NCBI GenBank assembly: GCA_023413605.1
Contig: JAEZPL010000272.1
Span: forward strand, 1-10,260
Length of the DNA: 10,260 nucleotides
Direction of reading: 5' to 3'
DNA from: Pseudomonadota bacterium
GTDB taxonomy: Bacteria; Pseudomonadota; Alphaproteobacteria; Azospirillales; Azospirillaceae
Shown: positions 1-5,986 of the stretch, piece by piece
Layout of the letters: the number at the start of each line of letters is the position of its first letter
Position numbering within the stretch: position 1 is the stretch's first letter
The notes under the pieces: model-generated
The model's database searches: none
What the model was told of the DNA's origin: nothing
Seen by the model: only the letters and a program-made list of their open reading frames with translations
Translations under genes and position numbers: made by a program

Positions 1-696
1 GATCACGCGCGCCGGGACGCCCCCCGCAAGGACCATGGGCGGCAGGTCGCCGGTCACCACGCTTCCCGCCGCCACCACGGTGCCACGACCGATGCGGACT
101 CCGGCGGTCACGAAGACCCCGGTGGCGAGCCAAACGCCGTCCTCCAGAACGATGTCGCCGACCTGTTCCTCCGTCTCCGGCCGGCCGGCCGCGCGCGCGG
201 CGGGGTCCAGCGGGTGCCCGGGATAGCCCGCAAGGAAGGCGCGGCCGGCGATGCGCACATCGTCGCCCAGCACGATCCGGTGCCCGACCGCGATGGTGGT
301 TTGCCAGCCGATGTCGACGTTCCGCCCGACGCTCAGTTCGGGAACGCCCGCCCCGCCGGTGCGGCCGGTGATGGTGGTCTGCCCGGACATCCGGCAGCCG
401 TCGCCCACGGTCATCCGCACCGCCCCCAGAACCAGGGGAATCCCGCCATACAGGTAAAGGCCCGGTGCCGGTCCGCTCAGCCGCGTCTTGAACAGCGGGG
501 TGTCCCACAACACACGGCGCAGCGTTCCGCCTGCCGCGCGCAGGCCCGTGTGCAGGGCGTAGAGCGCCGCGTGCAGCCCGGGCACCACGGGGCATTCGAT
601 GCGCCGCAACCCCCTGACCGCGCGGTAGGCCGCGTCGGCCAGCGGGTGGTTGCGCGCCTTGACCCAGCGGCGCAACGCGAAGGCGGTGTCGGTCAT
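1..696 (-). CDS. Hexapeptide-repeat (left-handed beta-helix) acyltransferase, C-terminus cut by window edge
   Basis: This probably O- or N-acetylates a sugar of the polysaccharide, using acetyl-CoA in the cytoplasm. The 232 visible codons are open to the left edge, so the stop codon is missing. Residues 1-75 are a basic, largely helical lead-in. From about residue 92 there are imperfect hexapeptide turns (VGDGCRM, VGRNVDIG, LGDDVRIAG, LEDGVWLATG, IGRGTVVAAGSVVT), ending in the usual PPMVLAGGVPARVI tail. H161, in the stretch GYPGHPLDP, lies where maltose and galactoside acetyltransferases carry their catalytic histidine. The ATG at 696-694 is chosen because GGAG (709-706) sits 9 bases upstream. 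The gene follows the ligase gene in the same direction after a 103-base gap that holds a hairpin and a sigma-54-like promoter. The family is clear; the acceptor sugar is not. A serine acetyltransferase is unlikely because of the context and the N-terminal region. The true C-terminus is probably only a few residues beyond the edge. Confidence 0.88.
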   Translation of the reverse strand, partial: MTDTAFALRRWVKARNHPLADAAYRAVRGLRRIECPVVPGLHAALYALHTGLRAAGGTLRRVLWDTPLFKTRLSGPAPGLYLYGGIPLVLGAVRMTVGDGCRMSGQTTITGRTGGAGVPELSVGRNVDIGWQTTIAVGHRIVLGDDVRIAGRAFLAGYPGHPLDPAARAAGRPETEEQVGDIVLEDGVWLATGVFVTAGVRIGRGTVVAAGSVVTGDLPPMVLAGGVPARVI

Positions 697-737
697 TCGA
701 GCTCTCTCCATCGCCGGACATGGTCCGAACCGCTTCA

Positions 738-754
738 TGCATGCAACGGGCCAG
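738..754 (-). promoter_or_regulatory. Candidate sigma-54 (-24/-12) promoter of the acyltransferase gene
   Basis: The minus strand reads CTGGCCCGTTGCATGCA. Against YTGGCACG-N4-TTGCW this matches 11 of 13 fixed positions, and the GG and GC pairs are separated by exactly 10 bases. The mismatches are C for A in the -24 box and A for the first T in the -12 box. Transcription would begin near 727, leaving a leader of about 30 bases before the ATG at 696. The site lies in the only non-coding gap upstream of the gene. It is the weakest of three such sites because of the -12 box mismatch. This is a visual match only. Confidence 0.35.
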
Positions 755-773
755 AGGCGGAAGCCCGGGAAAC

Positions 774-796
774 CGCGGGATCATGGTGCTCCCGCG
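774..796 (-). terminator. Hairpin just downstream of the ligase stop codon
   Basis: An inverted repeat of 7 perfect base pairs (CGCGGGA with TCCCGCG, at 790-796 and 774-780) encloses a 9-base loop. It begins 4 bases after the ligase stop codon at 800-802. Only three T residues follow on the minus strand (GGTTTCCC), so it lacks the classic U-tract. It could be a weak terminator or a transcript 3'-end stabiliser. Its position between the ligase gene and a separate promoter for the acyltransferase gene fits either role. Confidence 0.4.
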
Positions 797-799
797 CTG

Positions 800-2188
800 T
801 CAATCTGCCGCCGCCGCGTCATTTCGGCTCGCAAGTTGCGACGGAGCCGGGGAGTGGCGCTGCGCGTAGCGCTCCACCGCAACGGTCAGGGCAAGCTGGA
901 TGTAAACCGGCCATGTGAATCCCTGGGTCAGGAAGGTGCCCGACACGCAGAAGGCCGGAAGGCCGGCGGTCAACGCCACCCCCATCGCTCGGGCATCGGC
1001 GGGAGCCGCATTCGCATCCAGCCGGCGGCTTGCCCGGAAGGCGGTGCGTATGGACAGGGCGATCATGGTGACGAAGGCGGCGATGCCGGGAAACCCGGTC
1101 TCGCCCATCACGCCGAACCATGTGCTGTGCACGGCGTGGTTCTTGCCGTCCCAATGGCTGCTGTAGAAGAAGTAGTTGGATACGAAATTGTCGAGCCCGA
1201 CTCCGGTCAGCGGCCTGGACAGCGCCATGTTCCAGGCCGCCCCCCAGGCGTAGATGCGGCCCATGGAGGACTCGTCGATCCCTTCTTCCCCCGCTCCGCC
1301 GGAAGACCGGCCGGAGATGCCGGCCGCCGCGAACAGGACCAGCAGCGCGGCGCCCGCGATCGCCAGAAGCAAAGCCTTGGACCGGATCATCCGGTTGCCG
1401 AACACGCCCAGCACCGCAGCGATGCCCAGCAGACCTCCCCGGCTCTGCGTCGCAATGATGGCGCCGCCCATCATCAGGATGCCGACGGCCCCCAGAAGTC
1501 GGCTCGGCCAGCCTATGCCGCGCGTGGCGGCCAGCCCCGCCGCGAAGCTGATCGGAAACAGCAGCACCAGGGACAGGTCGTTCGGATCGCCCAGCACCGA
1601 CTGAATGTCGCGGCCGATGGTGACCCGCGTGCCCTCCACCAGGCCCACGCCGTTCGCCTTGTTGTCCAGCGCCACCCACGCGACCGCCATGCCGGCCAGG
1701 ACGAAGACGCGCGCCGCCCGGCCGAACTGCGCGGGCTCGGTCGTCAGCCAGGCGACGGCCAGCGTCATCAGCCCGATCTTGACATAGGTGCCCGTGTAGT
1801 AGGCCATGGCGGTCGGCCGGCTGGTCGCCGTGAAGACGCCGACGCTGACCAGTGCGAAGAACACGGCGAAGGGCGTCAGGCAAGGCGACCAGAAGGGCCG
1901 TATCCGGCGTGTCGCCACCATGTGCCAGCCCAGCGCGAGCAGGGTCGGCATGGCAAGCAGCTGCGGGATGTGCAGCGGCAACAGAACCGGAAAGGCCTCG
2001 TGAATGCGGAAGAAGGAAAAGACGACGAAGCCCAGGCACAGCGCGAACGGAACGCCCAGGCTGACAACGAGGCCAAGCGGAATCAGCGCCGCCCCCACCG
2101 CCACGGCGGGGTGCGGCATAACCATCCAGGAGGTGGCGACGGCGGCGCTCGCCGCAGCGGCGGCCAGGACCGGTCCGCCGCGTGTCAT
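800..2188 (-). CDS. O-antigen ligase / Wzy-type polysaccharide polymerase, polytopic membrane protein
   Basis: A 462-residue inner-membrane protein of the O-antigen ligase/polymerase (Wzy_C) superfamily. It would join undecaprenyl-linked repeat units, or transfer a finished chain, on the periplasmic face. About ten to twelve hydrophobic segments are visible, for example around residues 28-62, 75-92, 105-120, 136-149, 160-175, 203-222, 231-262, 274-291, 366-382 and 402-437. Family signatures are SRGG at 249-252 between two membrane segments, GDPNDL at 200-205, then GVGLDNF at 329-335. These are followed by a periplasmic loop with H351 and H354 and the stretch GETGFPG (362-368), the usual Wzy_C end. 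The ATG at 2188 overlaps the TGA of the flippase gene as ATGA, implying translational coupling. The reading frame stays open far upstream (to 2806), but that part is a shadow of the flippase gene. The choice between polymerase and ligase cannot be made from sequence; a neighbouring flippase favours polymerase. Confidence 0.9.
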   Translation of the reverse strand: MTRGGPVLAAAAASAAVATSWMVMPHPAVAVGAALIPLGLVVSLGVPFALCLGFVVFSFFRIHEAFPVLLPLHIPQLLAMPTLLALGWHMVATRRIRPFWSPCLTPFAVFFALVSVGVFTATSRPTAMAYYTGTYVKIGLMTLAVAWLTTEPAQFGRAARVFVLAGMAVAWVALDNKANGVGLVEGTRVTIGRDIQSVLGDPNDLSLVLLFPISFAAGLAATRGIGWPSRLLGAVGILMMGGAIIATQSRGGLLGIAAVLGVFGNRMIRSKALLLAIAGAALLVLFAAAGISGRSSGGAGEEGIDESSMGRIYAWGAAWNMALSRPLTGVGLDNFVSNYFFYSSHWDGKNHAVHSTWFGVMGETGFPGIAAFVTMIALSIRTAFRASRRLDANAAPADARAMGVALTAGLPAFCVSGTFLTQGFTWPVYIQLALTVAVERYAQRHSPAPSQLASRNDAAAAD

Positions 2189-3606
2189 CGCGTGACCGCC
2201 GCCGCCGGCCGGACGCTCAGCGCGCCGACGGGCAGCAGGCGCAGCGCGTACGCCGTCAGCAGCAGGACCAGCAGCACTGCTCCCGCCGCGGCCATGCCCG
2301 CCGGACCGGTGCCGAGGCCGCGCACCGTGCCCACCAGTCCCGCCGCCAGCGTCGCCAGCAGTCCGGCGCGCCACAGCGGATAGGGAACGAAGGCCGCGCG
2401 CTGTCCCAGATGCAGGAACAGGCCGATCCGCGCCGTTTGGGCGAACAGCGTCGCGGCGATGGCGCCGGCGACGCCCCAACCGGGGATGAACAGAACGTAG
2501 CCCGCCAACGCGAGGACCGCCGCCGCACCGTTGACCGCCATGGGCCGGACGCCGGTTCGCCCCAGATAGCAGCCGGCGTTCACAAGGCTGGCCACCGCGT
2601 GCAGCGCCGCCGCCAGCGCCAGCCACGGCACATAGGCGACGGCTCCGTGATAAGCGGCCGGGGTCAGCCACACGATGGCGAACGGGCCGCCCAGCGCCGC
2701 GACGCTGGCTGACAGCACGACCAGGGAAAGGCCGACCCCAACCGTCCGTGCGGTGCGCGCCACCCCGTCCGGCCCGGCCAGCACGGCCAACCGGCGCGGA
2801 TACCACCAGAGATCGAAGGGCTGGAGCAGCAGGGCGGTGGCGAGTGCGAACTTGCCCGCGAGCGCGTAGTGGGCCAATTCCTGGGCGCGGCCGGCCAGGA
2901 ACCAGCGGTCACAGCTGCCCAGCGCGAAGGCCGCCACGCCCCCGATGGTCAGCGGCACGCCATAGCGCAGCAGTCGGACCGCGGCCTGCGGAGACAGCCG
3001 GATTCCCATGCGCCCCGCCAGCGTTGCCACCAGCGCGATGGACAGCGCCACGTCCGACGCCGCTGTGGCGCCAATCACCCCCGGCACACCCCAGCCCTGG
3101 TGAAGGGCAACCAGCACCAGACCGGCCTGCACCACCGCCCGTCCCGCCACGAACATCAGGAACAGCCCCGCCCGGTCCACCATGCGCAGCCAAGCGAACG
3201 GCGCCTCAATGGTGGCCGTCAGGGCGAGGCTGACGAGAAGCAGCCGCACCGGCCATTCCCCGATGCCGGCGGGCATCGCCGCGGCAAGCAGCGGCGCCGC
3301 CGCCTGTCCAACCACCAAGAACAGCCCCGCGCAGGCAAGGGCGAGGCCCAGAACGTCGGCCTCCACCCGACGTCCGTCCTCCCCCCCGGCTCCGGCAAAG
3401 CGGAACAGCGCATCCGCCAAACCCAACCCCAGCAGAACGCCGCCGATATCCGCGACGCTCGCCAGCGTTTCTATGCTCGCATAGTCGGCCGGCGGCAGAA
3501 CGCTGGTGACGGCCGGCACCATCAGCAACGACACGCCCTTGGCCACGGAGAGGGCGGCCGCATAGCACAGCGGCCGGACAAGAACATGCGCCACGCCCGC
3601 CGTCAT
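2185..3606 (-). CDS. Wzx-like polysaccharide flippase (MATE/MOP superfamily)
   Basis: A 473-residue polytopic membrane protein expected to flip a lipid-linked oligosaccharide from the cytoplasmic to the periplasmic face. Length and layout fit the polysaccharide-biosynthesis (RfbX/Wzx) branch of the MOP exporters. About twelve to fourteen hydrophobic segments run from residue 7 to 460. There is an early VPAVTSVLPPADYASIETL stretch and, after a cytoplasmic loop, a second repeat starting near RLLRYGVPLTIGG (211-223). The stretch CDRWFLAGR (232-240), followed by YALAGKFALA, is typical of the family. The ATG at 3606-3604 overlaps the TGA of the upstream glycosyltransferase gene (ATGA), and the gene's own TGA overlaps the ligase start. 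It is thus the middle gene of a tightly coupled trio. No strong Shine-Dalgarno sequence precedes it, which fits coupling. The frame runs open upstream to 5064, but that extension is not plausible protein. Confidence 0.9.
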   Translation of the reverse strand: MTAGVAHVLVRPLCYAAALSVAKGVSLLMVPAVTSVLPPADYASIETLASVADIGGVLLGLGLADALFRFAGAGGEDGRRVEADVLGLALACAGLFLVVGQAAAPLLAAAMPAGIGEWPVRLLLVSLALTATIEAPFAWLRMVDRAGLFLMFVAGRAVVQAGLVLVALHQGWGVPGVIGATAASDVALSIALVATLAGRMGIRLSPQAAVRLLRYGVPLTIGGVAAFALGSCDRWFLAGRAQELAHYALAGKFALATALLLQPFDLWWYPRRLAVLAGPDGVARTARTVGVGLSLVVLSASVAALGGPFAIVWLTPAAYHGAVAYVPWLALAAALHAVASLVNAGCYLGRTGVRPMAVNGAAAVLALAGYVLFIPGWGVAGAIAATLFAQTARIGLFLHLGQRAAFVPYPLWRAGLLATLAAGLVGTVRGLGTGPAGMAAAGAVLLVLLLTAYALRLLPVGALSVRPAAAVTR

Positions 3607-4790
3607 ATGCCGTCGACTCGCCGGGATAGCGTCCTGGCCTGCCGGCTTGCCGTAAAGCAGTCCAGCACGCGGATGCGCCCGGCCCGGCCCATGGCGTGGC
3701 GCCGGGCCGGCGGAGTCCCCTCCATCGCCACCAGCGCCGAGGCGAGGCTGCGCGCATTTCCCGGTTCGAACAGGATACCGGTGTCGGGCGTCACCGTGTC
3801 CTTGACGCCCATGAAGCGGCTGGCGACCACCGGAAGGCCCATGGCCATGGCCTCCTTCACCACCAGCGGGCCGGTGTCGCGCGAACCCGTGCTGGCGGTT
3901 TTGAACGGCCCGACCAACGCACGGTAGCGCGGCCCCCGCGCCGCGATCCAGGACCCCTGCCGCGCTCCCAGGAATCTCACCCGTCCCTGAAGGCCGAGCG
4001 ACGCCGCCCGTTCCCGCAGCGCCGCCCCGTCCGGTCCCTCGCCGACCACGTCCAGCGCCGGACGTCGCGTGATGGGAATCAGCGCCAGCGCCGCCAGCAG
4101 GTCGTCCAACCCCTTTTGCTCCACCAGTCGGCCGACGAAGAGATACCGGCCGTTGTCGGCGCTCTCCGCGGGCCGCGGGTTGAAGCGCCCCGGCTCGATG
4201 CCGCAGGGGATCATGGCAATCGGCGCCGCCGGCTCCAGTGCGGCGAGATCCGCCGCCATCTCCTGGCAGACCGCGACGGTGAAGTCGGCGGCCCGCAGCT
4301 TCGCCGGAAGATCCTGCGCTTCGCTGTAGACGTCGTGCCCATGACAGACAAAGGAGACGCTGGCGCTGATCATCCGCGCAGCGACCAGCGCGTGCGCCGC
4401 CGCTCCTCCGGCGAAATGGGCGTGCAGGTGGCGGCATCCGGCAGCCTCGGCCGCCACGGCGAGTTTCGCGGCGTTCCACAGCAGCGACCGCCGGGGCAAA
4501 CCGGACTGACCCCAGAGGAACCACAGCGCGAGGCGGGCTGCGGCATCGCCCAGACCCAGCCGTAGGATGGCTGTCCTTACGCGTGCGGGGTTGGGACCGA
4601 TTTGGCTCAAATAGAGCGTTCGGTCGGCAAGGCGCCGGTCGGCGGCCTGGAATTCCCCGGAAGGCCCGTGGAAGGCAATGGGCTGGACCGCGTGCCCCTG
4701 CTCGATCATGGCCCGCATCTCGGTCCCGACGAAGGTCTCCGACAGAACCGGAAAGCTGTCCAGGACATACGCAATTGGCTTCTTCCCCAT
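3603..4790 (-). CDS. GT4-family (GT-B fold) glycosyltransferase with a D-x7-E motif
   Basis: A 395-residue retaining glycosyltransferase that would transfer a sugar from a nucleotide sugar to the growing lipid-linked repeat unit in the cytoplasm. The N-terminus YVLDSFPVLSETFV (8-21) is the hallmark start of a GT4 branch common in capsule and exopolysaccharide clusters. HLHAHFAG (121-128) and CHGHDVY (149-155) belong to the acceptor domain. The donor domain shows VGRLVEQKG (219-227), GEGP (250-253) and GPLVVKEAMAMGLPVVAS (307-324). The usual E-x7-E pair reads D305-x7-E313, with aspartate at the first position. The ATG at 4790 is chosen because the family motif begins only eight residues later and a GGAG and a GAAGG lie just upstream. 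The frame stays open to 5006, but those 72 extra residues look like read-through of intergenic DNA. It is first gene of the minus-strand trio and is divergent from the GT2 gene. The sugar specificity is unknown. Confidence 0.9.
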   Translation of the reverse strand: MGKKPIAYVLDSFPVLSETFVGTEMRAMIEQGHAVQPIAFHGPSGEFQAADRRLADRTLYLSQIGPNPARVRTAILRLGLGDAAARLALWFLWGQSGLPRRSLLWNAAKLAVAAEAAGCRHLHAHFAGGAAAHALVAARMISASVSFVCHGHDVYSEAQDLPAKLRAADFTVAVCQEMAADLAALEPAAPIAMIPCGIEPGRFNPRPAESADNGRYLFVGRLVEQKGLDDLLAALALIPITRRPALDVVGEGPDGAALRERAASLGLQGRVRFLGARQGSWIAARGPRYRALVGPFKTASTGSRDTGPLVVKEAMAMGLPVVASRFMGVKDTVTPDTGILFEPGNARSLASALVAMEGTPPARRHAMGRAGRIRVLDCFTASRQARTLSRRVDGI

Positions 4791-4830
4791 GCCTTCGGCT
4801 CCATCGACTCCGTTCAGGAAGCGCGGGTAG

Positions 4831-4847
4831 AGCAAGCGGGATGCCAG
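4831..4847 (-). promoter_or_regulatory. Candidate sigma-54 (-24/-12) promoter of the GT4-wzx-wzy operon
   Basis: The minus strand reads CTGGCATCCCGCTTGCT. It matches 11 of 13 fixed positions of YTGGCACG-N4-TTGCW, including the most conserved TGGCA and TTGCT blocks, with exact GG-N10-GC spacing. The two mismatches are T for C and C for G at the end of the -24 box. Transcription would start near 4820, about 30 bases before the ATG at 4790. It is the best of the three similar elements in the window because both core boxes are intact. Confidence 0.5.
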
Positions 4848-4964
4848 CGGTCGTCCGCCGGATTTCGGACGGACGTCCCGCGGGCGCCGATGGCGAACCG
4901 CAAAAGTCGTCGCGGGATGCAAGCCGTTTTGCAATGGCCGCCGCGCCGATGGCTGAGATGCTGC

Positions 4965-4981
4965 TTGGCCCGCTTCTTGCG
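4965..4981 (+). promoter_or_regulatory. Candidate sigma-54 (-24/-12) promoter of the GT2-regulator operon
   Basis: The plus strand reads TTGGCCCGCTTCTTGCG. It matches 11 of 13 fixed positions of YTGGCACG-N4-TTGCW with exact GG-N10-GC spacing. The mismatches are C for A in the -24 box and G at the final W. The predicted transcription start is near 4992, followed by a strong ribosome-binding site (AAGGGGAG, 5012-5019) and the ATG at 5024. The -12 GC lies 43 bases from the start codon, close to the 41 and 42 bases seen for the two minus-strand elements. Confidence 0.45.
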
Positions 4982-5023
4982 GCATTCTGACCCCAAGAAC
5001 GAACACGCCGGAAGGGGAGCTTC

Positions 5024-5986
5024 ATGGAGACGCCGGTCTGCACCGTCATCATTCCCACGCGCAACGGCTTGGCTCATCTGCCCAACGCGCTTGACAGCGT
5101 CTGGTCTCAGGGTGCGGCTGTGTTGGAGATCATCGTGGTGGACGACGGTTCCACGGACGGAACGGCCGACTGGCTTGCGGCGGAAGCGTCCAGGCGCCCG
5201 GCGCTGCGCGTTCTGCAGGGTGGCGGGTGCGGTCCGAGCCACGCGCGCAATCGTGCGCTGACCGCGGCGCGGGGAGATCTGGTGGCCTTTCTGGACGACG
5301 ACGACCGATGGCTGACCGGCAAGCTGGACACGCAGATCGCATTCCACCGGCAGCAGCCGGACACCGTCTTCAGTTTCACCGACTACCGTCACGTCGGGCC
5401 GGATGGAGGCGACCGCGGTACGGCCTTCGCGCACTGGCCGCTGTACCGCCCGTTCGTCGGAATGCCGAACTTCGCCAGGCTGGCGGACGCGCCGGCGACG
5501 CTGCTGGCCGAAAACGCGGTGGGGACATCCACCGTGATGGCGCGCAGCAACGCGATGCGGGCCGTTGGTGGTTTCCAGACGGATCTCCTCTCGGCGGAGG
5601 ATTGGGAACAGTGGCTGCGTCTGGCGCGCCTGGGGCCGGTTGCGCTGACCGGCCGCGTGCTGGCGGACTACAGCATGCGCCCAGGCTCGGTCAGCAGCAA
5701 CGCAACCTGCCGGCTTGATGCCATGCAGGAAATTCTGCGCCGCCATGGCCATGCCGCGGCCGACGTGCCGGGCTGGGCGGTGCGCCGCGCTTCCGCCCGC
5801 ATCCTGACGGGCCGAGCGGAACTGGCGCGCGCTGAAGGACGGTCCTGGCACGCCTTCGTCCGGCACTGCGCGGCCCTGGCCCTGGCGCCGTCGCCGCGCG
5901 CCCTGCGCGCTGCACTGGCCGACGCCCGCGACGGGCTGCTCCAGCCCCTGACCCGCACGACCCTGCCGTGGGGCCGGAAATGCTGA
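5024..5986 (+). CDS. GT2-family (GT-A fold) glycosyltransferase
   Basis: A 320-residue inverting glycosyltransferase of family 2, cytoplasmic or loosely membrane-associated, expected to add one sugar of the repeat unit. The N-terminal half shows CTVIIPTRNG (6-15), VVDDGSTDGT (38-47) for nucleotide binding, GPSHARNRAL (70-79) and FLDDDDRW (89-96), which carries the DxD-type metal and nucleotide-diphosphate site. VGGFQTDLLSAEDWEQWLRLA (181-201) contains the ED-W motif (E192, D193, W194) that supplies the usual catalytic base region. The last 90 residues are an alpha-helical tail without membrane segments. The ATG at 5024 has a strong ribosome-binding site, AAGGGGAG, 4 bases upstream. It opens the divergent plus-strand unit, and its TGA (5984-5986) lies inside the start region of the regulator gene, so the two are co-transcribed and probably coupled. 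Donor and acceptor are unknown. Confidence 0.9.
   Translation: METPVCTVIIPTRNGLAHLPNALDSVWSQGAAVLEIIVVDDGSTDGTADWLAAEASRRPALRVLQGGGCGPSHARNRALTAARGDLVAFLDDDDRWLTGKLDTQIAFHRQQPDTVFSFTDYRHVGPDGGDRGTAFAHWPLYRPFVGMPNFARLADAPATLLAENAVGTSTVMARSNAMRAVGGFQTDLLSAEDWEQWLRLARLGPVALTGRVLADYSMRPGSVSSNATCRLDAMQEILRRHGHAAADVPGWAVRRASARILTGRAELARAEGRSWHAFVRHCAALALAPSPRALRAALADARDGLLQPLTRTTLPWGRKC

Larger units (their letters stand above)
4791..5023. promoter_or_regulatory. Divergent intergenic region with repeated and palindromic elements
   Basis: This 233-base region separates the minus-strand GT4 operon from the plus-strand GT2/regulator operon. It holds a sigma-54-like element facing each way (4831-4847 minus, 4965-4981 plus). 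Between and around these are a 9-base direct repeat GCGGGATGC (4836-4844 and 4912-4920) and an 11-base direct repeat GCGCCGATGGC (4884-4894 and 4943-4953). There is also an inverted repeat GTCCG-N8-CGGAC (4853-4870) running into the palindrome GGACGTCC (4871-4878). These are reasonable candidates for activator or repressor binding sites. None matches an operator I can name. No sigma-70 -35/-10 pair stood out. Confidence 0.55.

Noticed and set aside
738..745. The perfect palindrome TGCATGCA
   Set aside because: An 8-base palindrome alone is not evidence of an operator. It overlaps the sigma-54-like -12 box and may be incidental.
214..918. A 234-codon open frame on the plus strand
   Set aside because: It runs antisense to the acyltransferase gene and across the gap into the ligase gene; its composition is that of a shadow frame.
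650..2383. A 577-codon open frame on the plus strand
   Set aside because: It lies antisense to the ligase gene, which has clear membrane segments and family motifs. The plus-strand product is a low-complexity R/G/A/Q/H-rich sequence typical of shadow frames in GC-rich DNA.
2189..2806. A 206-residue upstream extension of the ligase reading frame
   Set aside because: The extension overlaps the 3' part of the flippase gene in another frame and has no recognisable protein character. The ATGA junction at 2185-2188 gives a normal start.
4791..5006. A 72-residue N-terminal extension of the GT4 enzyme
   Set aside because: The family's start motif lies just after the ATG at 4790. The extension would cover the divergent promoter region and reads as basic low-complexity sequence.
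3607..5064. A 486-residue upstream extension of the flippase reading frame
   Set aside because: It covers the GT4 gene in another frame. The GT4 frame has all its motifs, while this one does not resemble any protein.
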